Positions 22,045-35,441 of a stretch of DNA of 64,000 bases are shown here, one piece after another. How positions within the stretch are numbered: the first letter of the stretch is position 1; every line of letters starts with the position of its first letter. Origin of the DNA: Amphritea atlantica (GTDB lineage: Bacteria; Pseudomonadota; Gammaproteobacteria; Pseudomonadales; Balneatricaceae). A program made the position numbers and the translations under genes. The stretch is taken from NCBI RefSeq assembly GCF_018860855.1, contig NZ_JAHKQE010000049.1, positions 1 through 64,000 of the forward strand, given 5' to 3'. The notes beneath the pieces are model-generated. The model saw only the letters and a program-made list of their open reading frames with translations. It searched no databases and was not told where the DNA came from.

Positions 22045-22499
22045 ACTTGCTACACCACTAAACAGTATCAGCTCTGAAACCCATACAATATTTCGCCTAA
22101 TATAGGCGAACCCTTTTTTCCTACTCGTCTAATGCAGCCGCTCAAGCTCAAATGATCCCGATATCACTAACCATAAGCCGTCTATGACTAGGGAATAACC
22201 TCTAGACTCAGCTGTCCATATCGCTAATGCATGCTGGTGGCTAATCCCGCCCACCCCTGATGGAAACGGAGCAAACTCACACAAAGTAATCCAAAACGTT
22301 AACACTAATGCCAAGCAAACCGGTTGAACCCGATGCTTAGCATTTTTACGTTGGCTCTTTATCGATAAGAAATACGCTACCCTGACATGTGATTTCGGAG
22401 TAAAGTCTTATATAGCACATTGCTAATATGAGTAACCTATTGAGAAAAACCGATCGATAGGCTAGATCACTAAGTACGTTTAGTTAGTAAGGACTCACC
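22045..22499. other. Intergenic stretch upstream of trxC
   Basis: About 455 bp without a supported gene. A 61-codon minus-strand open frame (22129-22314) has no ribosome site or recognisable product. The trxC promoter should lie within the last 120 bp, where TTGAGA at 22439-22444 is a possible -35 element. Confidence 0.4.
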
Positions 22500-22937
22500 A
22501 TGACTACCAGTATCTGCTGTCCCAACTGTTCAGCCACCAATAATGTTCCCACCGCCCGACTCAGTGATGGTCCCAAATGCGGTAAGTGTAAACAACCGCT
22601 GTTTCAAGGATCTACCACCGCTCTAACCGCCGCTAATTATCAGAGCATGATTAACCGCAATGATATCCCTGTTTTAGTGGATTGCTGGGCGAGCTGGTGT
22701 GGACCCTGTCAGCAATTTGGACCTATCTTTGAACAGGCCGCAGGGCAGTTTGAACCCAAAATCCGATTAGTAAAACTCGATACCGAAGCAGAGCAGACCA
22801 TCGGTGCTCAATTACAGATTCGCTCGATCCCAACGTTAATCCTATTTCGTCAAGGCAAAGAGGTCGCTAGAGTCAGTGGCGCACTTCCGTTAGGACAGCT
22901 AAAGCAGTGGTTAATACAAAATGGGGTCGATCTTTGA
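22500..22937 (+). CDS. trxC: Thioredoxin 2 (zinc-containing thioredoxin TrxC)
   Basis: The 145-residue cytosolic disulfide reductase has an N-terminal zinc ribbon (CCPNC at residues 6-10 and CGKC at 27-30), followed by a thioredoxin fold with active site WCGPC at 66-70 and the cis-Pro in RSIPTL. This two-part layout distinguishes TrxC from TrxA. TrxC is often part of the oxidative stress response; no OxyR site was identified here. It sits directly before the candidate oriC. Confidence 0.95.
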   Translation: MTTSICCPNCSATNNVPTARLSDGPKCGKCKQPLFQGSTTALTAANYQSMINRNDIPVLVDCWASWCGPCQQFGPIFEQAAGQFEPKIRLVKLDTEAEQTIGAQLQIRSIPTLILFRQGKEVARVSGALPLGQLKQWLIQNGVDL

Positions 22938-23882
22938 TCGCCCCTGAATAAAATTCACTTATCCACCTAAAACCTGACAAAAATAGATTTGCCAGGAACA
23001 TCGCTAGTTACCCACAGCTTATATTCAGCTTCATCCCATCAGCCTTCCAAGCACCTTCCCCTAAAGTTACGAACAGTTCTCAAAAACAGAACGTTAATAT
23101 TTTATCTATATTTATCATATAGTTAGATAATAAACTTTATTAACACCTTATAATTACTCACAGCAAACTGTGGATAGCCTATGGATTAAGGGTCTATAAA
23201 GTGTGTAGATCCGGTGTTTAGCTGATAACAATAATCACGGTGCTTCAGCTACTGAAACAATCAAGCCTTATCGCCGGTACCTGGATTGCATCACTAAACA
23301 CAGAGTAAGTTATTGTTAATCAATATATTTATCCTAAAAAAACCCTTGGAAGTATCTGTTATCAGTCTTAAGTAGCTTTGTTAGTTATCCTCAGCCTAAA
23401 GATCCTTACCAAAGACTTTGACAGTGGATCAGATGAACTCAGCAAGGGTTCATTTTTATCCACCAAACCCTGTGCGTAAACTGTATAACTATCGTGGAGT
23501 AACCGGTTGATGAAGCTGTGCATAATATGGCCTGTGCATAAACAGCCTAGTTACGCACAGCTCTGTGACACCCTATCCATCGGTTAATCGCAGTTATACA
23601 ACAGCCTTTTATTCGTTGTAACTATCTGAAAACAATATTCTTTATAGGCTTATCAACTGAAAAGTGGCTGCTTAATAGTAATCATAAAAATAAAGAACAT
23701 ATCTTAAGAACATATTTAATTAATATATATAAAAACATAAAAAGAGAAGTTGATTAAAAGGTGTTCAAAGTTTAACCATTTCTATATTGACCCCTTAGGT
23801 TTATACTTAGCGCCTTTTTCTGAGCCACTGCCTACAGGCATAAAAATTCAGGCTCTCTTTAATTAGATAATGAGGTTAAGCA
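22938..23882. other. Candidate chromosomal replication origin (oriC)
   Basis: This 945-bp non-coding region between trxC and mnmG holds many DnaA-box-like 9-mers differing from TTATCCACA at one or two positions: 22959-22967, 23008-23016, 23169-23177 (reverse), 23385-23393, 23456-23464, 23471-23479 (reverse), 23517-23525 (reverse), 23533-23541 (reverse) and 23551-23559. A very AT-rich block at about 23685-23760 next to mnmG is suited to be the unwinding element. Placement upstream of mnmG (gidA), with parAB just downstream and dnaA-gyrB 14 kb away, matches E. coli/Vibrio-type origins. Function is inferred, not shown. Confidence 0.75.
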
Positions 23883-25772
23883 GTGGATTATCCTGACCAC
23901 TTTGATGTGATTGTAATTGGTGGTGGCCATGCTGGAACGGAAGCAGCACTGGCTGCTGCTCGTACAGGCGTTAAAACACTTTTGTTAACCCATAACATTG
24001 AAACGTTGGGTCAGATGTCTTGTAACCCTGCTATCGGTGGTATTGGTAAAAGTCATCTGGTGAAGGAGATCGATGCGTTAGGCGGAGCAATGGCTATTGC
24101 CACCGATAAAGGTGGTATTCAATTTCGTACGCTTAATTCTCGAAAAGGTCCGGCTGTTCGAGCAACCCGTGCTCAAGCGGATCGTATTTTATATAAAGCG
24201 GCCATCCGTGAAATTCTAGAGAACCAGCCAAACCTACAGCTGTTTCAGCAAGCCGCTGATGATCTGATTATTGAAGGTGATGACGTCAAAGGGGTGGTTA
24301 CCCAAGCGGGATTACGTTTCTTTGCTAATAATATTGTGCTGACGGTTGGTACCTTTCTCGGAGGTAAGATCCATATTGGGTTAGACAACTATTCAGGCGG
24401 TCGAGCTGGAGATCCCCCATCGATTGCATTGGCTGACCGTTTACGTGAATTACCGCTACGGGTTGACCGTTTAAAAACCGGCACCCCTCCACGTATTGAT
24501 GCTCGCAGTGTTGATTTCAGTTTGTTACAGGAACAGCCTGGCGATACACCCACACCGGTTATGTCGTTTATGGGATCGGTCGCGGATCATCCCCGTCAGA
24601 TCAGTTGTTATATTACTCATACCAATGAGCGCACCCATGATATTCTGCGCTCGGGTCTTGATCGCTCACCGATGTACACCGGTGTGATCGATGGTGTTGG
24701 CCCACGTTACTGTCCATCAGTTGAAGACAAGATTGTTCGCTTTGCGGATAAAACCAGTCATCAGGTATTTGTTGAACCTGAAGGGCTGACAACCCATGAG
24801 CTGTATCCCAACGGTATTTCGACCAGTTTGCCATTTGATATTCAGCTGGCGGCGGTGCGGTCGATCAAAGGGTTTGAACATGCTTTTATCACCCGACCAG
24901 GCTATGCCATTGAATATGATTTCTTCAATCCGCAGGATCTAAAGCACACCTTAGAGACCAAAGTGATCAATGGTCTCTATTTTGCCGGTCAGATCAACGG
25001 TACGACCGGTTATGAAGAAGCTGGGGCTCAGGGGTTACTGGCGGGTGTTAATGCCTCCCTGCGTGCTCAGGAGAAGGATCAGTGGTATCCACGACGTGAT
25101 GAAGCCTATCTCGGTGTGCTAGTCGATGACCTTATTACCATGGGCACGTCAGAACCTTACCGTATGTTTACCAGTCGAGCGGAATACCGTTTGATTTTAC
25201 GAGAAGACAATGCGGATCTACGTTTGACCGAAAAAGGTCGTGAGTTGGGCTTGGTCAACGATGAACGCTGGCAGCGTTTCTGCGATAAGCGTGAAGCCGT
25301 TGAGCTGGAAAACCAACGTCTGAAAGAAACTTGGATACAGCCGGGCACACCGGAAGCCGACGTGTTGAATGCAAAATTACAACAACCGATTAACCGTGAA
25401 TATAATCTCAAAGACTTGGTTAAGCGCCCAGAATTGAATTACGCCGCGGTAGCGGGTTTGAAAGGCGTACCGGTAACCGATCCACAGGTGGCTGAACAGG
25501 TTGAGATTCAGATCAAATATGCGGGTTACATCGACCGTCAAAAAGAAGATATCGAAAAAGTGCGGCGTCAGGAAGATACGCTGTTACCGCTCGACTTTGA
25601 TTATGCCTCGGTTGGTGGTTTGTCCAATGAACTGACGTCTAAGCTCGAACAGGTCAGACCCGAAAGTATTGCTCAAGCGGCACGGATTCAGGGCATGACA
25701 CCCGCGGCCATTTCGTTGTTATTGATTCACTTGAAGAAGAAACAGATGACCCAGAAGAAGGCGTTGAATTGA
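23883..25772 (+). CDS. mnmG: tRNA uridine-5-carboxymethylaminomethyl modification enzyme, FAD subunit
   Basis: MnmG (GidA) is the FAD/NADH-dependent partner of MnmE in wobble-uridine modification. The 629-residue protein has the N-terminal FAD motif [12 protein letters not shown] at residues 11-22, the signature [12 protein letters not shown] near 275, and [16 protein letters not shown] near 370. Start is GTG at 23883, with GAGG 8 bp upstream. Length equals the E. coli protein. It is first in mnmG-rsmG-parA-parB and adjoins the AT-rich side of oriC, the classical gidA position. Confidence 0.97.
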   Translation: MDYPDHFDVIVIGGGHAGTEAALAAARTGVKTLLLTHNIETLGQMSCNPAIGGIGKSHLVKEIDALGGAMAIATDKGGIQFRTLNSRKGPAVRATRAQADRILYKAAIREILENQPNLQLFQQAADDLIIEGDDVKGVVTQAGLRFFANNIVLTVGTFLGGKIHIGLDNYSGGRAGDPPSIALADRLRELPLRVDRLKTGTPPRIDARSVDFSLLQEQPGDTPTPVMSFMGSVADHPRQISCYITHTNERTHDILRSGLDRSPMYTGVIDGVGPRYCPSVEDKIVRFADKTSHQVFVEPEGLTTHELYPNGISTSLPFDIQLAAVRSIKGFEHAFITRPGYAIEYDFFNPQDLKHTLETKVINGLYFAGQINGTTGYEEAGAQGLLAGVNASLRAQEKDQWYPRRDEAYLGVLVDDLITMGTSEPYRMFTSRAEYRLILREDNADLRLTEKGRELGLVNDERWQRFCDKREAVELENQRLKETWIQPGTPEADVLNAKLQQPINREYNLKDLVKRPELNYAAVAGLKGVPVTDPQVAEQVEIQIKYAGYIDRQKEDIEKVRRQEDTLLPLDFDYASVGGLSNELTSKLEQVRPESIAQAARIQGMTPAAISLLLIHLKKKQMTQKKALN

Positions 25773-26398
25773 TGCCGCAGTACCGTGATTTACTCGAACA
25801 ACAGTGCCAACAAATTGATCTACAGCTCAGCGATGAGCAGTACATCCAATTGCTGAAGTATCATGCATTACTGGTTAAATGGAATAAAACCTTTAACCTC
25901 ACGGCAGTGCGCTCGCCTGAAGAGATGATCAGCCGGCACCTGATCGATAGCTTGAGTGTGTTGCCCTATATCGATGTTGAACGTTTAATTGATGTGGGCA
26001 GTGGTCCAGGACTGCCGGGAATACCGCTGGCGATCTGCCGTCCTGATCTGCCGATTACACTGCTGGACAGTAATATTAAAAAAAGCCGCTTTCAGTTTCA
26101 GGCGAAAGCGGAGCTTGGGTTGGATAATGTTGATGTAATCCATGAACGGGTTGAGAAATACACACCTGACGTACTCTTTGATGGGGTGATATCAAGGGCA
26201 TTTGCATCATTACAAGATATGCTTCACTGGACAACGCACCTGTGTGCCAACGACGGTATTTTTCTTGCAATGAAAGGCATGTATCCTGTTGAAGAGATTG
26301 AGTTATTACCCGAGTCTATTAATCTGCGTCAAAGTGTCCGTCTGAATGTGCCAGGCACTGAAGGCGAGCGGCATCTGCTGATGTTAGGGAGAACTTGA
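25772..26398 (+). CDS. rsmG: 16S rRNA (guanine-N7) methyltransferase G
   Basis: RsmG (GidB) methylates G527 of 16S rRNA using S-adenosylmethionine. The 208-residue protein shows the SAM-binding segment LIDVGSGPGLPGIPLAI around residues 70-86 and NLTAVRSPEEMISRHLIDSL. The ATG at 25772 overlaps the mnmG stop by one base (TGATG); a TTG three bases upstream is a possible alternative. An AAGAAGG ribosome site lies 10 bp upstream. It is translationally coupled to mnmG. Confidence 0.96.
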   Translation: MPQYRDLLEQQCQQIDLQLSDEQYIQLLKYHALLVKWNKTFNLTAVRSPEEMISRHLIDSLSVLPYIDVERLIDVGSGPGLPGIPLAICRPDLPITLLDSNIKKSRFQFQAKAELGLDNVDVIHERVEKYTPDVLFDGVISRAFASLQDMLHWTTHLCANDGIFLAMKGMYPVEEIELLPESINLRQSVRLNVPGTEGERHLLMLGRT

Positions 26399-26400
26399 AC

Positions 26401-27207
26401 GTGACCAAAATATTAACCATCACCAACCAAAAAGGTGGCGTAGGCAAAACAACGACCTGCGTTAACCTAGCGGCGTCTCTCGCTGCCACCAAGAAACGGG
26501 TGCTGATGATTGATATGGACCCACAGGGCAATGCGACCATGGGGAGTGGGGTCGATAAGCATCATCTGAAAAACTCAGTCTATGAGGTGCTTATTGGTGA
26601 AGCGACCATGGAAGAGTCTATTATCACCGATGCACCCGCTGGATATGATCTGGTTGGGGCTAATGGTGATTTAACCGCCGCCGAAGTCGAGCTATTACAG
26701 TTGCCGCGCCGTGAATTCAGAATGAAAATGGCGCTGGAGAAAGTAAAGGCTAACTATGACTTCATTCTGATTGATAACCCGCCTTCACTTAATTTATTGA
26801 CGGTCAATGCGCTGGCCGCCTCTAGCGGTGTGATTATTCCGATGCAGTGTGAGTACTATGCATTGGAGGGGATCAGTTCACTCGTTGGTACCATCAATAA
26901 AATTAACAAACGCTTGAATCCCTCATTGAAAATTGAAGGTATTCTACGCACCATGTTCGACCCTCGAATGAGTCTGACGAAAGATGTTTCAGATCATTTG
27001 GTTGAATACTTTGGTGATCAGGTTTACCGCACGGTTATTCCTCGGAATGTTCGTTTGGCGGAAGCGCCTAGTCATGGGCTACCGGCGTTGATGTATGATA
27101 AAAACTCGCGAGGCTCGGTGGCCTACCTAGCACTAGCGGGAGAGTTGATTCGTAAATCGAAGCAACATGATAAAAAACAGGCAGATAAACAGGAACAGGA
27201 AGACTGA
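26401..27207 (+). CDS. parA: Chromosome partitioning ATPase ParA/Soj
   Basis: ParA is the deviant-Walker ATPase that moves ParB-parS complexes and segregates the origin region. The 268-residue protein has the P-loop KGGVGKTTT at about residues 10-18, the switch DMDPQGNAT near 40, and FILIDNPPSLNLL near 120. The GTG at 26401 was chosen because AGGGAG lies 10 bp upstream; a TTG six bases earlier is alternative. It sits 2 bp after rsmG and directly before parB. Confidence 0.95.
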   Translation: MTKILTITNQKGGVGKTTTCVNLAASLAATKKRVLMIDMDPQGNATMGSGVDKHHLKNSVYEVLIGEATMEESIITDAPAGYDLVGANGDLTAAEVELLQLPRREFRMKMALEKVKANYDFILIDNPPSLNLLTVNALAASSGVIIPMQCEYYALEGISSLVGTINKINKRLNPSLKIEGILRTMFDPRMSLTKDVSDHLVEYFGDQVYRTVIPRNVRLAEAPSHGLPALMYDKNSRGSVAYLALAGELIRKSKQHDKKQADKQEQED

Positions 27208-27210
27208 TTG

Positions 27211-28098
27211 ATGGCGGCTAAAAAGCGTGGTTTAGGACGAGGACTGGATGCACTGTTATCAACCAGTACTAAATATGCAGAGGAAGCTGTAACAGAGATT
27301 CAACAAGACGGTAAAGATGGCTACTGTCTGATGTCGGTCGATCAGATTCAGCGAGGAAAATATCAGCCCCGTCGCGATCTTGAGCCGCAAGCATTAGAAG
27401 AGTTGGCCAACTCCATCAGAGCTCAAGGTGTAATGCAGCCGATTGTGGTGCGTCCGATTGCGGATAATCTGTATGAGATTATTGCTGGCGAACGTCGCTG
27501 GCGCGCGAGCCAGATGGCTGGCTTAGAGACGATTCCTGCGATTATTCGTGATGTACCCGATGAAGCAGCGATTGCGATGGCGCTAATTGAAAACATCCAG
27601 CGTGAAAATCTTAACCCGATGGAAGAAGCGATCGCACTCGATCGACTGAAAATAGAATTTGAGCTGACGCAGCAAGAAGTGGCTGATGCAGTCGGCAAAT
27701 CCCGCTCAGCGGTGACCAATCTGCTGCGCTTGATGCATCTCTCTGATGAAGTAAAGAAAATGCTTGAGCATGGCGATCTCGAAATGGGGCATGCGCGCGC
27801 ATTACTTACATTAGATACAAATGCTCAGTTAAAAGCCGCCCAAGGTGTCGCTGGCCGTGGACTCTCTGTCCGTCAAACCGAAGAATTGGTACGAAAGTTA
27901 CGCGAATCAGAAGGGCAAGCGACACCGCCGCCGGCAGCAAAGAAAAAAGATCCTCAGCTTGAACAGTTAGCAACGGAGCTATCGCAGCGTTTTGCGGCGA
28001 AAGTTGCGATCAATCAGAATCCTAAAGGTAAGGGCAAGATTACTATAAATTACGAATCTGCCGATGCTTTAACGGCCATTTTGGCCCACTTAAGGTAA
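27211..28098 (+). CDS. parB: Chromosome partitioning protein ParB/Spo0J
   Basis: ParB is the CTP-dependent DNA clamp that loads at parS. The 295-residue protein starts MAAKKRGLGRGLDALL, has the CTP-binding box motifs QPRRD and GERRWRASQ (near residues 55 and 95), an HTH near 150 (TQQEVADAVGKSRSAVTNLLRL) and a C-terminal dimerisation segment. ATG at 27211 is preferred over the TTG one codon earlier. It forms an operon with parA. Confidence 0.96.
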   Translation: MAAKKRGLGRGLDALLSTSTKYAEEAVTEIQQDGKDGYCLMSVDQIQRGKYQPRRDLEPQALEELANSIRAQGVMQPIVVRPIADNLYEIIAGERRWRASQMAGLETIPAIIRDVPDEAAIAMALIENIQRENLNPMEEAIALDRLKIEFELTQQEVADAVGKSRSAVTNLLRLMHLSDEVKKMLEHGDLEMGHARALLTLDTNAQLKAAQGVAGRGLSVRQTEELVRKLRESEGQATPPPAAKKKDPQLEQLATELSQRFAAKVAINQNPKGKGKITINYESADALTAILAHLR

Positions 28099-28157
28099 TA
28101 AAGTATCAAGTAGTATCGATCCGCTTAATACATTAGTGCAAAACCCTTATTGACTGG

Positions 28158-28186
28158 TTGAGTCTGAAGCCTTAACCCCATATAAT
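28158..28186 (+). promoter_or_regulatory. Sigma-70 promoter of the atp operon
   Basis: TTGAGT (28158-28163) and a perfect TATAAT (28181-28186) are separated by 17 bp, about 70 bp upstream of atpI. It is the best promoter candidate for the nine-gene atp operon. Confidence 0.75.
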
Positions 28187-28253
28187 CGGCTCGCTGATTA
28201 GGATGATCTATGCAAAATTCGGCATTTAAAGAGCTAAGTATTCGAACGTATCT

Positions 28254-29523
<1,270 letters not shown>

Positions 29524-29565
29524 GTAGTGTGCGGGTTTAACTTTTTACTTTAACTTTAACTTTGA

Positions 29566-29823
<258 letters not shown>

Positions 29824-29886
29824 TTCTCGGATAGAAACTATCTACATCGAGTTATAACGTAATAATGAACAGCGAGGGGTAATGGC

Positions 29887-30357
29887 GTGAATATTAACTT
29901 AACCATCATCGGTCAGGCCATCTCATTCGCAATCTTTGTAATGATCTGCATGAAGTACATATGGCCACCAATTACTGGTGCCTTAGCAGAGCGTAAAAAG
30001 AAGATTGCTGATGGTCTAGACGCTGCTGACCGCGCTCAACGTGATTTGGAACTAGCTCAAGAAAAAGCTGTTGCCGATATGCGTAAGAGCAAGGAAGAAG
30101 CCGCCGCCGTCATTGAACAGGCTAATAAGCGAGCTAACCAGATCGTTGATGAAGCTAAAGAGAAAGCTCGTGAAGAGGCAGCTCGCCTTGTCACAGCTGC
30201 TAAAGCTGAAATCGATCAGGAAGCTAACCGTGCCAGAGAAACTCTACGTGCCGATGTTGCTGCTCTTGTAGTAGCCGGTGCTGAGAAAATTCTTGAAGCG
30301 TCTGTTGACGCTAATGCGCACGCACAGCTTGTTGAAAAACTAGCTGCTGAGCTTTAA
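29887..30357 (+). CDS. atpF: F0F1 ATP synthase subunit b
   Basis: The 156-residue peripheral stalk subunit has one N-terminal membrane helix (residues 5-25) and a long, highly charged Ala/Glu/Lys-rich helix that dimerises. Size equals E. coli subunit b. The start is GTG at 29887 after GAGGGG. It is 12 bp before atpH. Confidence 0.96.
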   Translation: MNINLTIIGQAISFAIFVMICMKYIWPPITGALAERKKKIADGLDAADRAQRDLELAQEKAVADMRKSKEEAAAVIEQANKRANQIVDEAKEKAREEAARLVTAAKAEIDQEANRARETLRADVAALVVAGAEKILEASVDANAHAQLVEKLAAEL

Positions 30358-30369
30358 GCGAGGTTTACG

Positions 30370-30906
30370 ATGGCTGAACTCAATACAGTTGCTCGGCCTT
30401 ATACCAAAGCCGCTTTTGAGCACGCTGTGGCTAAGGGAAGTCTTGACCAGTGGTCTGAAATGCTGGCAACTGCTACGGCAGTCGCTAAGCATGAGACTAT
30501 GAAACTGGTACTGGATAACCCTAGCTTTACACGTGAGCAAAAAGCTGAGGCAATGATCTCTGTCTGCGAAGAGCAGATGGATCAGTCAACAAAGAACTTT
30601 ATCCATTTGTTGGCAGAAAATCAGCGTTTGGCTTTGTTACCAGAGATCTCTGAACAGTTTGAACAGTTGAAAGCAAATCAACAACACAGTGTTGAAGTGA
30701 ATCTGACAACTGCCTTTGATCTGGGCGAGCAGCAGCAACAAAAATTAACTCAGGCACTGAGCTCCAAGCTTGGCCGCGAAGTGAGTCTGACTACCGAAGT
30801 GGACAAATCCATTATTGGTGGTGTGATCGTTCGAACCGATGATATGGTTATCGACGGCTCTATTCGTGCTCGACTGGCTAAGCTAGCCGAAGCAATGAAC
30901 TCCTGA
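30370..30906 (+). CDS. atpH: F0F1 ATP synthase subunit delta
   Basis: The 178-residue subunit connects the b stalk to the top of F1. It has the typical N-terminal helical domain (ARPYTKAAFEHA) and the C-terminal signature SIIGGVIVRTDDMVIDGSIRARL near residues 145-168. It sits between atpF and atpA with small gaps, as in other gammaproteobacteria. Confidence 0.96.
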   Translation: MAELNTVARPYTKAAFEHAVAKGSLDQWSEMLATATAVAKHETMKLVLDNPSFTREQKAEAMISVCEEQMDQSTKNFIHLLAENQRLALLPEISEQFEQLKANQQHSVEVNLTTAFDLGEQQQQKLTQALSSKLGREVSLTTEVDKSIIGGVIVRTDDMVIDGSIRARLAKLAEAMNS

Positions 30907-30921
30907 GTGTGAGGATTAAAC

Positions 30922-32466
30922 ATGCAGCAACTGAATCCATCTGAGATCAGCGAGATTCTTAAGAGCCGCATCGAGAAACTTGATGTCTCTTCTGAAGCAC
31001 GTAATGAAGGTACTATTGTCAGCGTTTCTGACGGTATTATCTTGATTCACGGCCTAGCTGACGTAATGTACGGGGAAATGATTGAATTCCCTGGCGGTAT
31101 CTACGGTATGGCGCTCAACCTTGAGCGTGATTCTGTCGGTGCTGTTGTACTGGGTGACTATCAGGGTCTGGTAGAAGGTATGACCGCGCGTTGTACTGGC
31201 CGAATCTTGGAAGTACCTGTTGGTCCGGAATTGCAGGGTCGCGTTGTAGACGCCCTGGGTATTCCTATCGACGGCAAAGGCCCAATTGAAACTAAATTGA
31301 CTGACGCTGTAGAAAAGGTTGCACCGGGTGTAATCGAGCGTCAATCAGTTGATCAGCCTGTACAAACAGGTCTGAAATCCATTGATGCCATGGTGCCAAT
31401 TGGCCGTGGTCAGCGTGAGCTGATCATCGGTGACCGTCAGATTGGTAAATCTGCGATCGCAATTGACGCTATCATCAACCAGAAAGGCACCGGTGTTAAA
31501 TGTGTCTACGTAGCAATCGGGCAGAAACAGTCCACTATTGCCAACGTAGTACGTAAGCTGGAAGAGCACGGCGCAATGGAACATACCATTGTTGTTGCTG
31601 CGGGTGCTTCTGATCCTGCAGCGATGCAGTTTCTAGCGCCTTATGCTGGTTGTACCATGGGTGAATATTACCGTGACCGCGGTGAAGACGCTCTGATCGT
31701 ATACGATGATTTGACTAAACAAGCTTGGGCTTACCGTCAAATCTCCCTGTTGTTGCGCCGCCCACCGGGTCGTGAAGCATATCCAGGTGATGTATTCTAT
31801 CTTCACTCCCGTCTGCTGGAACGTGCTGCACGCGTTAACCCAACCTATGTTGAGAAATTTACAGAGGGTGAAGTTAAGGGCAAAACAGGCTCTTTGACTG
31901 CTCTACCTGTTATCGAAACACAGGGTGGTGACGTATCTGCATTCGTACCAACCAACGTTATCTCCATCACCGATGGTCAGATTTTCTTAGAAGCGGATCT
32001 GTTTAACTCAGGTATCCGTCCAGCTATTAACGCTGGTTTGTCTGTATCCCGTGTAGGTGGTGCTGCTCAGACTAAGATCATCAAGAAATTGGGTGGTGGT
32101 GTTCGTTTGGCTCTGGCTCAGTATCGTGAACTGGCGGCATTCGCTCAGTTTGCCTCTGATCTGGATGATGCGACTCGTGCTCAACTTGAGCATGGTCAGC
32201 GCGTCACCGAGCTGATGAAGCAGATGCAGTACTCACCAATGTCAGTTGCTGACATGGGTTTGAGTCTGTTCGCTGCAAACGAAGGCTTCCTGAACGATAT
32301 CGACCTGAGCAAGATCCTTGATTTTGAAGCGTCTTTGATCGCTTATTTCAACAGCGAGTATGCTGATGTAATGGCTAAGATCAATGAAAGTGGCGCTTTC
32401 AACGATGAGATCTCGTCTCAATTTAAGGCTGGTATCGAAAAGTTCAAATCTACCCAAACTTGGTAA
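30922..32466 (+). CDS. atpA: F0F1 ATP synthase subunit alpha
   Basis: The 514-residue non-catalytic nucleotide-binding subunit of F1 has Walker [10 protein letters not shown] near residues 169-177 and the late signature [17 protein letters not shown] near 365-381. Length matches E. coli (513). The start ATG at 30922 follows GTGAGGA. Confidence 0.98.
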   Translation: MQQLNPSEISEILKSRIEKLDVSSEARNEGTIVSVSDGIILIHGLADVMYGEMIEFPGGIYGMALNLERDSVGAVVLGDYQGLVEGMTARCTGRILEVPVGPELQGRVVDALGIPIDGKGPIETKLTDAVEKVAPGVIERQSVDQPVQTGLKSIDAMVPIGRGQRELIIGDRQIGKSAIAIDAIINQKGTGVKCVYVAIGQKQSTIANVVRKLEEHGAMEHTIVVAAGASDPAAMQFLAPYAGCTMGEYYRDRGEDALIVYDDLTKQAWAYRQISLLLRRPPGREAYPGDVFYLHSRLLERAARVNPTYVEKFTEGEVKGKTGSLTALPVIETQGGDVSAFVPTNVISITDGQIFLEADLFNSGIRPAINAGLSVSRVGGAAQTKIIKKLGGGVRLALAQYRELAAFAQFASDLDDATRAQLEHGQRVTELMKQMQYSPMSVADMGLSLFAANEGFLNDIDLSKILDFEASLIAYFNSEYADVMAKINESGAFNDEISSQFKAGIEKFKSTQTW

Positions 32467-32540
32467 TTGCTCATTAGAGTGGGGGTCTGTATGAACGATT
32501 GTGCAGGCCTGAACTAAGTAAAGGTTTAATAGGTGGAACT

Positions 32541-33404
32541 ATGGCAGCCGGAAAAGAGATAAAGACACAGATAAGCAGTATTCAGGGTACACGTAAGATT
32601 ACCAGCGCTATGGAAATGGTGGCTGCATCTAAAATGCGTAAAGCTCAGGATCGCATGCAGGAAAGTCGTCCTTACGCTCGGAATATCCGTAGCGTAATTC
32701 AGCACCTGGCGAAATCCAACCCTGAATATAAGCATCTGTATCTGCAACAGCGCGAAGTAAAGCGAGTCGGTTTCATTGTATTAGCGACTGACCGTGGTCT
32801 CTGCGGTGGCTTGAACATTAATGGGTTCAAAGCAGCAATTGCCAAGATGAAAGAGTTCAAAGACCAGAACATCGAAATCGATATCTGTGCTTTGGGATCT
32901 AAGTCTGTAAGCTTCTTCAAAACCTATGGCGGTAATGTAACCGCAGCAAAAGCTGGCTTGGGTGATAAACCTGAATTAGTTGAGCTGATTGGTACCGTCA
33001 AAGTGATGCTGGATGCTTACGATGAAGGCAAGCTGGATATGCTGTTTATCGTGTCTAACGAATTCGTTAATACGATGACGCAGCATCCACAAGTAGAGCA
33101 GATTCTTCCGCTGAAAGCAGAAGACGATGATGACCGTCTTAACCATCACTGGGATTACATCTACGAGCCCGATGCAAAAGAGCTGTTGAACGGCTTACTG
33201 GTTCGTTATATTGAGTCCCTCGTCTATCAGGCGGTGGTTGAGAACAATGCCTGTGAACAGGCAGCACGAATGCTGGCGATGAAGAATGCAACTGACAACG
33301 CCGGTGACCTCATCGATGAGCTGCAAATGGTTTATAACAAGGCTCGTCAAGCTGCGATTACTCAGGAAATCTCTGAAATCGTAAGTGGTGCTGCTGCTGT
33401 ATAA
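32541..33404 (+). CDS. atpG: F0F1 ATP synthase subunit gamma
   Basis: The 287-residue central rotor shaft of F1 starts [27 protein letters not shown] and has the usual [11 protein letters not shown] segment near residue 75. Its C-terminal [15 protein letters not shown] is the family signature. An upstream in-frame ATG at 32499 would add 14 unrelated residues; 32541 was chosen because AGGTGG lies 5 bp upstream and the N-terminus matches the family. Confidence 0.97.
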   Translation: MAAGKEIKTQISSIQGTRKITSAMEMVAASKMRKAQDRMQESRPYARNIRSVIQHLAKSNPEYKHLYLQQREVKRVGFIVLATDRGLCGGLNINGFKAAIAKMKEFKDQNIEIDICALGSKSVSFFKTYGGNVTAAKAGLGDKPELVELIGTVKVMLDAYDEGKLDMLFIVSNEFVNTMTQHPQVEQILPLKAEDDDDRLNHHWDYIYEPDAKELLNGLLVRYIESLVYQAVVENNACEQAARMLAMKNATDNAGDLIDELQMVYNKARQAAITQEISEIVSGAAAV

Positions 33405-33429
33405 GGCAGTTAACAGGTTTAAATGTTAA

Positions 33430-34818
<1,389 letters not shown>

Positions 34819-34852
34819 GTGCGCTTAGTTAATCTTTTAAAAGGATAACAAC

Positions 34853-35278
34853 ATGGCTATGACTGTTCATTGTGACATCGTAAGTGCTGAAGAAGAGATC
34901 TTCTCTGGTCTTATCGAGTTCGTTTCAGTGACAGGTAGCCTGGGTGATCTGGGTGTTTACCCAGGTCACGCTCCGCTTCTGTCGGAACTGAAACCAGGTC
35001 CTGTAGAGCTAAGGAAACAGGGTGGTGAGCAGGAGATTTTCTACGTTTCTGGTGGATTCATCGAAGTTCAGCCACACAAAGTCTCTGTCCTAGCGGACGT
35101 TGCACTGCGTGCGGGTGACATCAATGAAGCTGCTGCAGAAGAAGCGAAGAAGCATGCTGAACATGTGATGGCTGACAAGAGTACCGAACTGGATTATTCC
35201 CGTGCGACTGCTCAATTGGCCGAAGCTGCAGCTCAACTGCGTACTATTCAGCAGATTCGTAAGAAATTGGGTAAATAA
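34853..35278 (+). CDS. atpC: F0F1 ATP synthase subunit epsilon
   Basis: The 141-residue subunit has an N-terminal beta-sandwich ([31 protein letters not shown]) and a C-terminal helical hairpin that can inhibit ATP hydrolysis. It is last in the atp operon and followed by a strong terminator. Confidence 0.97.
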   Translation: MAMTVHCDIVSAEEEIFSGLIEFVSVTGSLGDLGVYPGHAPLLSELKPGPVELRKQGGEQEIFYVSGGFIEVQPHKVSVLADVALRAGDINEAAAEEAKKHAEHVMADKSTELDYSRATAQLAEAAAQLRTIQQIRKKLGK

Positions 35279-35306
35279 TCCAGTCTTACTAAACTGCTAC
35301 TCGAAT

Positions 35307-35338
35307 AAAAAAGCGACCTTAGGGTCGCTTTTTTTTTG
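35307..35338 (+). terminator. Rho-independent terminator of the atp operon
   Basis: GCGACC and GGTCGC pair around a short TTAG loop, flanked by six A residues and nine T residues. It lies 30 bp after the atpC stop. Confidence 0.9.
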
Positions 35339-35441
35339 CCAAAACTTTAAAGCAGTGACTCGATTGTTACAAAAAGTTGACTTGCTCGTTGTTATAAACC
35401 GCGTGTAAACGAGTGAATAAGCACCGACTTCGGTCTATCCC

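Noticed and set aside
22129-22314. A 61-codon minus-strand open frame upstream of trxC
   Set aside because: No ribosome site, no recognisable family, and it occupies the likely regulatory region of trxC.
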